DNA of 60,970 nt from Phycicoccus sp. CSK15P-2 (GCF_016888005.1 NZ_JAFDVE010000033.1:1-60970); one strand, 5' to 3'; positions 17,069 to 27,141 are shown, counted from the stretch's first letter. Program-made: numbers and translations. The notes: generated from the sequence alone by a model not told the origin.

Positions 17069-17374
17069 TCAGCCGCGAAGCCGGGGCGGGACGGTGTACG
17101 GGGTGGCGACCGGCACGACGCGCTCCCCGAGGCGGCGTGCGGCCGCGGCGACGAGCGCGTCGTCCGGCACCTCGAGGACCAGCCCGTGGCTGAGCCGCCC
17201 GCCGGTGCCGACGCGGTCGAGGAGGTCGGCCACGGCCTCCGGGTCGTCGTCCTCGACGGCCCGGACCGCGCGGGCGCTGACGCCGGGCCGTCCGTGGAGC
17301 ACGCGGTCGACGGTCGCGGACGAGACCCCCGCCTGGTCCGCGACGTCCCGCATCCGGTGGTTGCGGCGTGCCAT
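17069..17374 (-). CDS. Short LacI-type HTH protein lacking the effector domain
   Basis: From the ATG at 17374 the product is 101 residues: MARRNHRMRDVADQAGVSSA begins a clear LacI-family helix-turn-helix (RMRDVADQAGVSSATVDRVL). About 65 residues follow that do not resemble the periplasmic-binding-protein-like ligand domain, which normally brings LacI proteins to about 340 residues. A longer start at 17455 exists but adds an unlikely N-terminus. The gene diverges from the dioxygenase gene. It may be a decayed regulator or a compact DNA-binding protein without ligand response. Confidence 0.6.
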   Translation of the reverse strand: MARRNHRMRDVADQAGVSSATVDRVLHGRPGVSARAVRAVEDDDPEAVADLLDRVGTGGRLSHGLVLEVPDDALVAAAARRLGERVVPVATPYTVPPRLRG

Positions 17375-17520
17375 CCGCGCATCCCCCCCGTGCCCCCGGG
17401 CGTGGGACCAGGGGCCGGTGAGGTGTTCTCGAGATGGTTCGCCCCTGGTGACCACCTCGCCCGGGGTGCACGCTGGACGGGAGGACGACGCCCATGACGA
17501 GTGCTCGACGAGGAGACCCG

Positions 17521-18702
17521 ATGACGACGACCCCCACCAGCCCCCGGCACGGCTATCGACGGGCCGAGGACTGCCGGCTCGAGGACTTCCTCACGGTCCT
17601 CGAGGACAGGACCGACGGCACCCGTTACCCGCACGCCGCCCGAGTGGAGCAGGGGGTGCTCGTCTACGAGGCCGCAGACCTGCGCCCGCTGCTCGCGGAC
17701 GACGAGACCGCCGACGCGCTCCGCGCCGAGATCGCCGACGCCCTCGCCGACGGTCCCGGCATCGTCGTCGTCACCGGCGCGTTCGACCCGGAGGTCGTCG
17801 GACGGACGACAGCCGCGTTCGAGGCCCTCATCGCCGAGGAGAAGGCCGCCGGGCAGATGGCCGGCGACCACTTCGCGGCGCCCGGGGAGAACGACCGGGT
17901 GTGGAACGCCCTCGAGAAGCTCGCGGTACGTGACCCGGAGTCGTTCGTCGCCTACTACGCCAACGACATGGTGGCCCTCGCCGCGAGCGCCTGGCTGGGG
18001 CCGGGATACCAGGTCACCTCCCAGGTCAACGTCGTCAACCCCGGCGGCAAGGGGCAGACGGTGCACCGCGACTACCACCTCGGTTTCCAGTCGCCGGAGG
18101 TCACCGGGCGCTACCCGGGGCGGGTCCACGACGTGTCGCCGCTGCTCACCCTGCAGGGCGCGGTCGCGCACTGCGACATGCCCGTCGAGTCCGGGCCGAC
18201 GCTCTACCTGCCGCACAGCCAGAAGTACGGGCTCGGCTACCTCGCCTACTGGCTGCCGGAGTTCCAGGACCACTTCCAGGGCCACCACGTCCAGCTGCCG
18301 CTGCACACCGGGGACGCAGTGTTCTTCAACCCCGCGCTCTTCCACGCCGCCGGGTCGAACCACACCGCCGACGTCCGGCGGATGGCGAACCTGCTCCAGG
18401 TGTCGTCGGCGTTCGGCCGGGCGATGGAGACGGTGGACCGCGACCGCGTGGTCCGGGCCGTGTACCCGGCGCTGCTCGCGGCGGTCGCGGACGGGTTGCC
18501 GGAGGCGGCGGCCGGGCACGTCGTCGCGGCGTCGGCCGAGGGCTACGCCTTCCCGACGAACCTCGACCGGGACACCCCTGTCGACGGGATGACCCCGCGC
18601 ACCCAGGCCGACGTGGTCCGGGACGCCCTTGCCGTCGCGCTGGCACCGGACCGGCTCGCGGTGCGGCTCGACGCGGTCACCCACGCCACACAGAGCCACT
18701 GA
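17521..18702 (+). CDS. Phytanoyl-CoA dioxygenase (PhyH) family protein
   Basis: This 393-residue putative Fe(II)/2-oxoglutarate oxygenase has the metal triad visible as HRD in TVHRDYHLGF (H182, D184) and a distal His in LFHAAGSNH (H275), followed by an Arg in VRRMANLLQ that could bind 2-oxoglutarate. The ATG at 17521 is preferred over the in-frame ATG at 17494 because it has GAGGAG 5 bp upstream. It lies just before an inositol-regulon dehydrogenase gene, so it may hydroxylate an inositol-related compound; this is only context. Confidence 0.78.
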   Translation: MTTTPTSPRHGYRRAEDCRLEDFLTVLEDRTDGTRYPHAARVEQGVLVYEAADLRPLLADDETADALRAEIADALADGPGIVVVTGAFDPEVVGRTTAAFEALIAEEKAAGQMAGDHFAAPGENDRVWNALEKLAVRDPESFVAYYANDMVALAASAWLGPGYQVTSQVNVVNPGGKGQTVHRDYHLGFQSPEVTGRYPGRVHDVSPLLTLQGAVAHCDMPVESGPTLYLPHSQKYGLGYLAYWLPEFQDHFQGHHVQLPLHTGDAVFFNPALFHAAGSNHTADVRRMANLLQVSSAFGRAMETVDRDRVVRAVYPALLAAVADGLPEAAAGHVVAASAEGYAFPTNLDRDTPVDGMTPRTQADVVRDALAVALAPDRLAVRLDAVTHATQSH

Positions 18703-18745
18703 CGGTGCTCGGCCCGAAGAGGGCGGGTTCCGCGGAGACACTATT

Positions 18746-18758
18746 TGTCAGGACATTA
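18746..18758 (+). promoter_or_regulatory. Inositol-regulon box A
   Basis: TGTCAGGACATTA, upstream of a -10-like TAGCAT and of the dehydrogenase gene at 18838. It matches boxes at 37882, 42188, 52259 and 54064 and is the probable site of the GntR regulator encoded at 52332. Confidence 0.55.
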
Positions 18759-18837
18759 GGCTGATAGCATCTGCGGCGTCCACAGCAGTACGCCCCGGCC
18801 GTCCCGGCCCGGGACCAGACCAGAGGTGTCACGACCC

Positions 18838-19851
18838 ATGCGCATCGGACTCATCGGACTCGGCCGGATCGGGGCCTTCCACGCCGACACCCTCGCGGCG
18901 CTGGACCGCGTCGAGGAGCTCGTCGTCACCGACCCGGTGCCGTCCGCGGTCGACGCCGTCACCGCACGGGTGGGCAAGGCCACGGCGGTCGAGTCCCCCG
19001 AGGCCGTGTTCGGCGCCGGGGTCGACGGAGTGGTCGTCGCCGCGGCCACGAGCGCACATGCCGAGCTCCTGCTCGCCGCGGTCGACAAGGGCATCCCGAC
19101 GTTCTGCGAGAAGCCGATCGCCGGCACCGCGGACGAGGCCGTCGCCGTCCGCGACCGGTTGGCCGGCTCCGACGTCCCGGTCCAGATCGGCTACCCGCGC
19201 CGCTTCGACCCGGCCTTCGTCGCCGCGCGCGACGCCGTGCGCTCGGGTGCGCTCGGGCGGGTGCACACGGTGCGGTCCACGACCCTGGACCCGGCCCCGC
19301 CGCCGGCCGCGTACCTCGCGGTCTCCGGCGGCATCTTCCGGGACTGCTCGGTCCACGACTTCGACGCGGTCCGCTGGGTCACCGGACAGGAGGCAGTGCA
19401 GGTGACCGCGGTCGGCTCGGTCGACCCCGACGCCCCGCCTGCGCTCTACGCCGACAACGGCGACTGGTCCACCGTCTCGGTCATCATCACCCTCGCCGAC
19501 GGCACCCTGGGCGTCGTCTCGAACACCCGCACCAACGCGCGGGGCTACGACGTCCGGCTCGAGGTGCACGGGGTGCAGGACTCGGTCGCCGCGGGCCTCG
19601 ACGACGGCCTACCCCTGCGCCCGACCCAGCCGGGCCTCACCTGGCCGGCCGGCCCTCCGCACACCTTCTTCATGGACCGGCTCGCCGAGGCCTTCCGCCA
19701 CGAGCTCGCGGCGTTCTGCGCCGTCGCGGCGGGCGAGACCGCCTCGCCGTGCACGGTCGAGGACGCGATGGGCACGACGTGGGTCGCCGAGGCCGCGACG
19801 CTCTCGGCCACCGAGAACCGTCCGGTCCGGATCGACGAGATCGCCCGCTGA
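18838..19851 (+). CDS. Gfo/Idh/MocA oxidoreductase, inositol 2-dehydrogenase-like
   Basis: This 337-residue NAD-dependent dehydrogenase has N-terminal IGLIGLGRIGAFH (glycine motif), FCEKPIAG with the EKP catalytic Lys, IGYPRRFDP and GGIFRDCSVHDFDAVRW with the conserved Asp/His region. It closely resembles the protein encoded at 51163-52173 (shared MRIGL.G.GRIGAFHA and GGIFRDC.VHD), so the two are paralogues of the IolG type. The ATG at 18838 is preferred; a GTG at 18826 is also in frame. Its promoter carries inositol box A, so it belongs to the regulon despite the 17-kb cassette that now separates it from the rest. Confidence 0.82.
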   Translation: MRIGLIGLGRIGAFHADTLAALDRVEELVVTDPVPSAVDAVTARVGKATAVESPEAVFGAGVDGVVVAAATSAHAELLLAAVDKGIPTFCEKPIAGTADEAVAVRDRLAGSDVPVQIGYPRRFDPAFVAARDAVRSGALGRVHTVRSTTLDPAPPPAAYLAVSGGIFRDCSVHDFDAVRWVTGQEAVQVTAVGSVDPDAPPALYADNGDWSTVSVIITLADGTLGVVSNTRTNARGYDVRLEVHGVQDSVAAGLDDGLPLRPTQPGLTWPAGPPHTFFMDRLAEAFRHELAAFCAVAAGETASPCTVEDAMGTTWVAEAATLSATENRPVRIDEIAR

Positions 19852-19930
19852 CCCGAGGACGGCACGAGCGGCGCCGCGCGGCGGACGTCCGTGGAAACGG
19901 ATGACGCGTTGTAGTTCTGAGGAATTGTGA

Positions 19931-19974
19931 CTGAACATGATTCAGCATTCCCTTCGGAAATCATTGCATTCCCT
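19931..19974 (+). promoter_or_regulatory. AT-rich control region of the six-gene cassette
   Basis: Between the dehydrogenase and the first cassette gene the base composition drops sharply. The region holds an inverted repeat CTGAA-N5-TTCAG (19931-19945) and a direct repeat GCATTCCCT at 19945 and 19966, exactly 21 bp or two helical turns apart. No clear -10/-35 pair stands out. It is the only sizeable gap upstream of the operon, so its promoter and regulator sites should be here. Confidence 0.45.
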
Positions 19975-20086
19975 CCGTGGATCATCGCTAGCGTCCTGAA
20001 CGGTTCCGGTCGCACCCGTCACGCGTTGATGAAGACCTCGCATCGCCACGGCCGGACGACTTGTCCGCCGACCGGCCGTGGGGACG

Positions 20087-22852
20087 ATGACCGACACCTT
20101 CACCTTCGTGTCCTGGGTTCGCGATGGCGTCGCCGCCGCGATCACCCGGCCCGAGACCCTCGGCACCGACCAGCCCGCCCGAGCCGCTCTGGATGTCCGG
20201 CTCGTCCAGAAGGCCGTCGACACCGGGCAGAAGACCGATGTCGACGTGACGCTGGCCGTGCACGGTCCCGGCGACGTGCTGGCCCTGGACCGCGACGAGA
20301 TCGTCCGGGTCGACCCGCCCCCGGGCGCCGACGGCGTCGAGCCGCACTACGTGCCCGTCATCGAGTTCCGCCGCCCCGACCTCCCGTGGCTGTTCACCCC
20401 CCTCGCCGGCACCGAGGCCGGTGGGCAGCGGCTGCGGCCGTGGCTCGCGCTGGTCGTGCTGCCCGAGGAGCGGGCGCAGCTCGTCCGCGGTGGCGGTGAG
20501 CACGCCCGGCTGGTGTGCCCGGTCCGCGAGCTGCCCGACCCGACGGAGACCTGGGCCTGGGCGCATGCGCAGGTCGTCGGCCTGGAGCCGGACGAGTCGG
20601 TCGAGCAGGTGCTCGACGACGACCCGCACCGCGCCCGGTCCCGACTGATCGCCGCCCGTCGGCTGCTACCCGGCCGGCGCTACCTCGCCTGCCTGGTACC
20701 GACTTTCCGGGCCGGGGTCGAGGCCGCCTCCGGCGACGAGGTCACCACGACCACGCTCGCGCCGGCATGGCCGGACCCGGACGCCGCCGACGCCGGCGAC
20801 GAGGTGCAGCTGCCGGTTTTCCACCACTGGCGCTTCACCACCGCCGAGGCCGGCGGCGACCTGGAGTCACTGGTCCGCCGGCTGACCCCGCACCAGCTGG
20901 GCTCGGACGCCGTGACCACGCTGGACGTCAGCGCTCCGGGCGCGGCGCTGGTCCCCCCTGGTAGCGAAGACAGCCTGCTGCCGCTGGGGGGAGCCGTCGT
21001 TCCCGCGGGGTACCGGGACGCGCCGTGGTCCGGTGGAGAGTGGTTCACCGACGGGCTGCGCGCCTTCTTCGACGCAGCCGCGGATGCGGCCACCACCGTT
21101 GTCGGTCCACCGCTGTACGGCGGGCAGCACGCCGGGCTGGAGCGTCCACCGGCCGATGGGGACACTCCGCGCTGGCTGCGCGAGCTCAACCTCGACCCCC
21201 GACTACGGACCTTCGCCGGTCTCGGGGTGGCGACCGTGCAGCATTTCCAGGACGTGTTGATTGCCTCGGCCTGGGAGCAGTACGACCAGCTCCGGGAGAG
21301 CACCCAGAGCGCCCGTCAGGCCGAGCTGGCCCGCGAGGTCAGGACGAGTGCGCTGCACCGCCGGCTGGGAGCGATGACCGCCGTCAGCCAGCTCCAGGTC
21401 ACCCGCACCGCCTCCGTGAAGCACACGCTGCCGAGCAGGGTCGACGCCGCGCTGACCGGGGCGGCCCGACGGCTCACCCGGCCCGGCGGGCCACTGGCCC
21501 GGCGCAGCTCACGCGACGGCGGGCGTGTGCTCGACGGCGGGGCCGTCGTGCAGCACGCCGTCGCACGGGCCGCTCAGCCCGTACCGGAGCTCACCGCACC
21601 GGCCGGGTCGGTGACGATCCCCGAGATCAGCGACCACGGCCAGACGATGTTCACCGAGGCCGGCCTGACCCAGCAGTACGAGGACTTCGAAGCGACCCTG
21701 CTGGACCACACCTACGCGGAGTGGATGCAGCAGGCGCAGAGTCCGGAGACGGTCCCGCCCGACGCCGTGTTGCTCGAGGAGGAGGACCTCGCCCGCGGTG
21801 CGTTCACCGCGGGCATCGCGCTCGCCCACCGCCAGGCCGGTCTGAGGTCACGTCCGACGGACCCCGAGGTGAGCACCGCAGCCACCGCCGCAGCCACCGC
21901 CGTGCCGACGCCGGCCGAGCTGGCCCGCACGCTGGTCGCCGGGCTGGTCGGCGCACCGGCCAGGCGCAGCGAGGCCACCGCCCGCACCGCCCCGACCCTG
22001 GCGGCGCCGTCGTTCCCGTGGCCCATGGTGGCTGCACTGCGCGAGGTGGCGCCGCGCTTCCTGGCACTGGACGCGGCCCTGCCCACGGAGTCGCTGTGCC
22101 TGGTGCAGGCCCATACCGGGTTCGTCGAGTCCTACCTCGTCGGGCTTAACCACGCCATGGCCGCCGAGCTGTCCTGGCGCGGCTACCCGGCCGACCCGCG
22201 CGCGACCTTCTTCCGACACTTCTGGGACCGCACCGACGGCGGCGCGGACATCCCACCGCTCGACCAGCTGGCGCCGGACCACCCGCTGCTGGACTCCCCA
22301 GGCGGCGACGGGCTGATGCTGGCGGTCCGCGGGGAGCTGGTGCGGCGCTTCCCGGGCCTCGTCGTCATCCTCGTCCGCGCGGTCGAGCAGGACGGTGTCC
22401 GGGTCCCAGCGCCGGAGAACGGCACCCGGCAGCCGATGCTCGAGGGCCGGTTGGCCGACGACGGAGCGCTGTTCGGGTTCGACCTGCCGGCCACCGAGGC
22501 GCGAGGTGGTGCCGAGGACCCCGGGTGGTTCGTGGTGTTCCGCGAGTCGCCGACCGCGACCCGCTTCGGACTCGACCCGGACGACGACGACCAGGCCGTC
22601 CCGCAGCACCTGGACGACCTGGCCTGGTCGCACGTGCTGGGCCCGGAGCAGCCCGGTCGCTGGGTGCGGATGGGCGACCTGCCGGGCCCACCGCAGTTCA
22701 CCGACCCGACCGACCCGGGATCGCCACCGGTGACCTGGGCGGCCAACGGTGCGCACATGGCGCGCTGTTTCGCCCGTGGACCCGCCAGCGTGGCCTGGCA
22801 CGCAGACGCCCTGCTCTCCTCCGGACCGGCCGGCGAGGACGGTGCATCGTGA
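20087..22852 (+). CDS. Large uncharacterised cassette protein 1 (about 920 aa)
   Basis: I do not recognise a named domain. The 921-residue product has no signal peptide or membrane helix. It begins with a beta-rich region (TFTFVSWVRDGVAAAI, YVPVIEFRRPDLPWLFTPL), has an Ala/Arg-rich central helical part, and near residues 680-715 has a striking segment VESYLVGLNHAMAAELSWRG followed by YPADPRATFFRHFWD. I associate this segment with conserved hypothetical proteins in scattered bacterial phyla. The C-terminus has PGWFVVFRE and SPPVTWAANGAHMARC. The ATG at 20087 is chosen; a GTG at 20078 is in frame and neither has a good Shine-Dalgarno. The stop overlaps the next start (GTGA). Confidence 0.75.
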   Translation: MTDTFTFVSWVRDGVAAAITRPETLGTDQPARAALDVRLVQKAVDTGQKTDVDVTLAVHGPGDVLALDRDEIVRVDPPPGADGVEPHYVPVIEFRRPDLPWLFTPLAGTEAGGQRLRPWLALVVLPEERAQLVRGGGEHARLVCPVRELPDPTETWAWAHAQVVGLEPDESVEQVLDDDPHRARSRLIAARRLLPGRRYLACLVPTFRAGVEAASGDEVTTTTLAPAWPDPDAADAGDEVQLPVFHHWRFTTAEAGGDLESLVRRLTPHQLGSDAVTTLDVSAPGAALVPPGSEDSLLPLGGAVVPAGYRDAPWSGGEWFTDGLRAFFDAAADAATTVVGPPLYGGQHAGLERPPADGDTPRWLRELNLDPRLRTFAGLGVATVQHFQDVLIASAWEQYDQLRESTQSARQAELAREVRTSALHRRLGAMTAVSQLQVTRTASVKHTLPSRVDAALTGAARRLTRPGGPLARRSSRDGGRVLDGGAVVQHAVARAAQPVPELTAPAGSVTIPEISDHGQTMFTEAGLTQQYEDFEATLLDHTYAEWMQQAQSPETVPPDAVLLEEEDLARGAFTAGIALAHRQAGLRSRPTDPEVSTAATAAATAVPTPAELARTLVAGLVGAPARRSEATARTAPTLAAPSFPWPMVAALREVAPRFLALDAALPTESLCLVQAHTGFVESYLVGLNHAMAAELSWRGYPADPRATFFRHFWDRTDGGADIPPLDQLAPDHPLLDSPGGDGLMLAVRGELVRRFPGLVVILVRAVEQDGVRVPAPENGTRQPMLEGRLADDGALFGFDLPATEARGGAEDPGWFVVFRESPTATRFGLDPDDDDQAVPQHLDDLAWSHVLGPEQPGRWVRMGDLPGPPQFTDPTDPGSPPVTWAANGAHMARCFARGPASVAWHADALLSSGPAGEDGAS

Positions 22853-25800
22853 CGACCACCCCCACCGACGAGTTGCTGGCCGGGCTGCCCGGTGACCGCC
22901 CCGTCGTCCTCCTGCCGGTCCGGCTGCAGACCCGCTGGCAGACCGAGTCGGGTCGGCGCGAGCTGCTGGTGCGGATCTATCCCGAGGAGCTGCACGTCGA
23001 CAGCCACGAACGCGAGCTGACCGCCGACGAGCTCAGCTGGGGGCAGACCTACCTCGCAGCGGTCGACGGCGCCGACCCGGACGACGACGGTGGCGTCGTC
23101 GCCGCCGCGTGGAGCGTGCTGGCGAACCGGTTCGGCGGTCCGCGGGCGGCCTGGGTCGTCCGCGCGCTGCGGGCCTCACCGGAACCACCGATGCGGGAGT
23201 CCGGATGGACCAGGGCGCCACGCACCACCCTGATGCCCGACCGGTGGCTGGTGGTGGGCTACCGGCGGCGCACTCCGACCGCCGATGACGACCGACACAG
23301 CGTGGAGCTCTTCCGGGCGCTGGGCGAGCCCGTCCCCGCGAACCTGGCAGCGGGCTTCGACCCGCACGCGCAGACCGACGAGCTCACCGACCCGGGGATG
23401 ACCTGGATGGTGGACCTCGACGAGGCCGTGCGGGTCGGGATGGCGGTTCGGGTCGACCTCACCGACACGCTCGCCGACGTGCCGGTGCCGACGATCGACC
23501 GCCTGGTGGCGATCGGGGTGCGGGCCTCCGCCGGTGATGCGGCCGACCTGCTCGAACAGCAGCTGGACGCCCTGCGCCACACCGCCACGCTGGGCTTCCT
23601 GGGTCAGGGTTCGCCGACCAACAACACCGCGGCCGAGCCGGCTGCGTACACCACCGAGGACCCGCGCGACCGGCAGCTGTTCGAGCTCGAGCATGCCGAG
23701 GCGCCCCCGCCGGGGAGCAACGCGGTCCGTGCCGCCGATGCGCTCGGCGCCGGCTGGGAGACGTTCCGCCACACCGATGGCGGCCACGGTGACGACCTGC
23801 GCGGAACCGCCGCGATGAACGCCGTGCTGTGGCCGGCCACCTGGGGCTACTTCCTGGACTCGATGGTCTTCGGCGACGCCCTGCGACCAGAGCAGGTTCC
23901 CGACCAGGTGCAATGGCGTGTCGACTGGAGGCGGGACCAGCAGGCTGCCTACACACTGTTCCGCGAGCACGTCCGGGCCCGGGGCCCGCTGCCGGTGCTG
24001 CGCGTCGGGGACCAGCCCTACGGGCTGCTCCCCGTCACCGACCTGGCGCGCTGGCGGCCGATGGACGGCACGGAGGACTCCGATGGCCGGGTCCTCACCG
24101 TGCTGCGGCGGGTCCGCGCCCTGCACCGTCGCTCGTTCGACCCGGGCAGCGTGCCCCGCGTCGGGTCCGGCGAGGACCCGGCGGTGGTGCTCGTGGACGT
24201 GCTGAGCCGGTCGGCAGTGCCCGAGGCGTTCGGTCTGCAGACGCTGGTGCTGCCGCGCACCCTCGACGTGGTCTTCGAGTTGTTCCGGGAGTGGGACGAG
24301 CTCCCCGCGCTCCAGCAGCTCTTCGAGCGTCACCGCGACCTGTGGGTCGCGCTCGGCGCGGACCCCGCGAGGTTCACCTTCGAGACCGCCGACGACTGGC
24401 TGCCGATGCTCTCCCGGGCGGTCTACGCCGACGGCATCCATCGGCTCGACGGCCCCGAGGGGACGTTGCCGATGGTCACGTCCGGCGAAGGGCCGACACC
24501 GGCGGAGTATCTGGGGTTCGTCCGCGGCGCCGGGCTGGTCGAGCTGCGCGACGCCGCCGCCACGCAGGTCCCGCACGTCGTGTTGGCCTACCTGGTGCGG
24601 CACGCCAAGCTGGCCGCCTACCACCGGGCGATGTGGCAGGCCCAGGACCCGGGCCTGCTCGGCTACGACGACGTGGGCCACAACGCGCTCCCCGTCGCGG
24701 GGGAGACCTGCTGGGACTACGCCGCCGAGACCGCGCCCGGCTCCACCGAGACCCGCCAGCAGCTCTACGAGCGACGGTCCGCGGAGGGCACCCATGTCGA
24801 GCCCGAGCTGACCGACTTCGACACCGGGCTCGACCGGCTCGCCGAGCTGCCCGTCGACCAGCTCGACGTCCTGCTCCGCGAGACGCTCGCGCTGACCGGA
24901 GACCGGCTCGACGCCTGGACCACGGCCTTCGCCACGAAGCGGCTGCGGGAGCTGCGTACCGGCGGTGTGACCGGCAGCTACGTCGGCGGCTACGGCTGGT
25001 TGACCGACCTGCCGGTGCCCGCCGTCGGCGACACCGGGGGTGACACGAGCGTCTCCGCCGGGTACCTGCACGCACCGTCGGTCGACCAGGCCCGGGCCGC
25101 CGCGCTGCTGCGCAGCGGCTATCGGGCCCGCGCCGCCGAGGGCTCCGCCAACCCGCTGCGCATCGACCTGTCCTCGCAGCGCGTGCGGCTGGCCCGTCAG
25201 GTCCTCGACGGGGTACGGGCCGGCCAGCCGCTCGGGGCCCTGCTCGGCTACCGCTGCGAGCGGCTGATGGTCGAGCACGGCCTCGGCGGGCACGTCCCGG
25301 CGCTGCGCACCGCCTACCCGGGCGACGACGAACCAGCGGGAGCCGGGGACGGCCCGCCGCCGGCCGCGGTGCTCGACGGGCTGGCCGTGGTCCACGCGCT
25401 GCGGCTGCACCGTGACGAGGGCGGCCCGCACTGGCTGCCGGCCGCGCTGGTGGACAGCGAGGACCGCGTCGGTCTGGATCTGGTCGGCGGCGAGGTCGAT
25501 GCCGTGCTCGACGCAGTGGACGACGCCCTGCTGGCCGAGAGCGTCTACCAGGTGGTGCGGGACAACCCCACCCGTGCCGGCGCGGTGCTCGACGCCGCCG
25601 CGAGCGACGAGGCTCCGCCGCCGGAGCTGGAGTCCCAGCAGACCCCGCCCACCACGAACGACCCCAGCCTGCAGCCGGTGGACTCCGCTCCGCGCAGCCG
25701 CAACCGGCTGCTCGTACCGCTGGCGGTCGGTGGCGACGCGGGCGGGGGCCCCCTGGCGCAGGCCGCCCCGCAGCTGAACGCGTTCTGCGCGGCCCTGCTC

Positions 25801-27141
25801 GGCGACCTGCGGACGTACCGCGTGCAGGCGAGCTACCTCGACGACGACGGGGTGGTCGCGACCGAGGGGATGGGCCTGGACGCGCTCGGGCTGGACCCGG
25901 TCCACCTGGTCGGGCTCGCCTCGACCGTCTCCGACCTGGAGGCGCTGCTGCGCGACCATCTGCTGCGCGCGGACGTGCGACCTGCCGGCACCGACCCGGG
26001 CACGGTGGTCGAGCTGCGCACCGTGCTGGACGACCTGGCCGCGGACGAGGTGGACCTGGAGACGTTCGTCGAGCTGGCCGGGGCGGTGCACACGCTGCTG
26101 TCCGGGGCGCGGCCGCTGGCCGACGACGACCTGCTCGGTGAGGACCCGACGGCCACCGTGGACCTCGCCGAGCTGGGCGCCCGCGACGCCGCCGCCTGGA
26201 GTGCCCTCGTCGCCGCGGTCACCACGCTGGACGAGGCCGCGGCCGAGGCCGCCGACACGGGGGAGGCAGCGCCGCTGCACGCGGCTCTGCACGCCGCCCT
26301 GGCCTTCGGCGTTCCCGGCACGGTGCCACTGGTGCCCGCCGATGCCGACGACGCGGCGGCGGTGCTGGCCGAGCAGGCCGGAGGGGTCATCGCGAGCCTG
26401 TCCGAGCGCATCGAGCAGCTGGTCACCGATGCGACAGACGAGGCCGGGGAGGACGAGGACGAGCAGGGACCGGTCGACCGGCACGTCCGGCGGCTGGGCA
26501 CCGTGTTCGGCACCACCTTCCCGGTCCTCACCGCGTTCACCCCGACCCGGGGTGCCGAGCTGCAGGCCGGCCTCGACGCATTCGCCTTCGTGCCGCCGGT
26601 GTACCTCGAGCAGGCCGTGGAGGCGACGATGGCCCGGTTCGCCGCGGTCCGCCCCGGCTTCGCCCGCATGCAACGGGTGCGCGACCACCTGGAGGCCCTC
26701 GCCCCCGACCGGACCCCCGCGGTCCACCTCGGTCAAGCGCGCGGTCCGGACGAGGACCCGCTGGACATGCTCGTCGTGCGGACCGCGTCGCAGCGGCTGG
26801 ACCAGCCGCTGACCGGGCTGCTGGTGGAGGCGATCGACGCGACCTCGTCGGGGTACCGCCCCTACCAGACCACGGGGGTGGCGTTCACCGCCGACGGGCC
26901 GGACAGCGAGCCACCGCACGCCGTCCTGGTCGCCACGCCCGCCGACCCGACCGGGCCGTGGAGCACCGACGAGCTGCTCGCCGACGTCCTCGACGTCCTC
27001 GAGGACGTGCCGTCCCGGGCCGCCGAGGGTGGCCCGTCCGGGCTCGGCCACTTCCTTCCCGCGACGTTCTTCGCCCAGAACGCCGAGGGCCACACCGTCT
27101 CCACCGACTTCCTCGCCTACCTCGACGAGGGGGGCGACTGA
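22849..27141 (+). CDS. Very large uncharacterised cassette protein 2 (1430 aa)
   Basis: No named domain is recognised in this 1430-residue, acidic, apparently cytoplasmic protein. It starts with GDRPVVLLPVRLQTRW. Near residues 245-265 it has ATLGFLGQGSPTNNTAAEP and near 380-402 PLPVLRVGDQPYGLLPVTDL, which look like conserved motifs of an uncharacterised family. A central WLPMLSRAVYADGIHRLDG and a long alpha-helical, Asp/Glu-rich C-terminal half follow. It is coupled to the upstream gene through a GTGA overlap. A 45-bp gap separates it from the next gene. A structural or scaffold role is plausible from size alone, but nothing in the sequence proves it. Confidence 0.78.
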   Translation: MTTTPTDELLAGLPGDRPVVLLPVRLQTRWQTESGRRELLVRIYPEELHVDSHERELTADELSWGQTYLAAVDGADPDDDGGVVAAAWSVLANRFGGPRAAWVVRALRASPEPPMRESGWTRAPRTTLMPDRWLVVGYRRRTPTADDDRHSVELFRALGEPVPANLAAGFDPHAQTDELTDPGMTWMVDLDEAVRVGMAVRVDLTDTLADVPVPTIDRLVAIGVRASAGDAADLLEQQLDALRHTATLGFLGQGSPTNNTAAEPAAYTTEDPRDRQLFELEHAEAPPPGSNAVRAADALGAGWETFRHTDGGHGDDLRGTAAMNAVLWPATWGYFLDSMVFGDALRPEQVPDQVQWRVDWRRDQQAAYTLFREHVRARGPLPVLRVGDQPYGLLPVTDLARWRPMDGTEDSDGRVLTVLRRVRALHRRSFDPGSVPRVGSGEDPAVVLVDVLSRSAVPEAFGLQTLVLPRTLDVVFELFREWDELPALQQLFERHRDLWVALGADPARFTFETADDWLPMLSRAVYADGIHRLDGPEGTLPMVTSGEGPTPAEYLGFVRGAGLVELRDAAATQVPHVVLAYLVRHAKLAAYHRAMWQAQDPGLLGYDDVGHNALPVAGETCWDYAAETAPGSTETRQQLYERRSAEGTHVEPELTDFDTGLDRLAELPVDQLDVLLRETLALTGDRLDAWTTAFATKRLRELRTGGVTGSYVGGYGWLTDLPVPAVGDTGGDTSVSAGYLHAPSVDQARAAALLRSGYRARAAEGSANPLRIDLSSQRVRLARQVLDGVRAGQPLGALLGYRCERLMVEHGLGGHVPALRTAYPGDDEPAGAGDGPPPAAVLDGLAVVHALRLHRDEGGPHWLPAALVDSEDRVGLDLVGGEVDAVLDAVDDALLAESVYQVVRDNPTRAGAVLDAAASDEAPPPELESQQTPPTTNDPSLQPVDSAPRSRNRLLVPLAVGGDAGGGPLAQAAPQLNAFCAALLGDLRTYRVQASYLDDDGVVATEGMGLDALGLDPVHLVGLASTVSDLEALLRDHLLRADVRPAGTDPGTVVELRTVLDDLAADEVDLETFVELAGAVHTLLSGARPLADDDLLGEDPTATVDLAELGARDAAAWSALVAAVTTLDEAAAEAADTGEAAPLHAALHAALAFGVPGTVPLVPADADDAAAVLAEQAGGVIASLSERIEQLVTDATDEAGEDEDEQGPVDRHVRRLGTVFGTTFPVLTAFTPTRGAELQAGLDAFAFVPPVYLEQAVEATMARFAAVRPGFARMQRVRDHLEALAPDRTPAVHLGQARGPDEDPLDMLVVRTASQRLDQPLTGLLVEAIDATSSGYRPYQTTGVAFTADGPDSEPPHAVLVATPADPTGPWSTDELLADVLDVLEDVPSRAAEGGPSGLGHFLPATFFAQNAEGHTVSTDFLAYLDEGGD

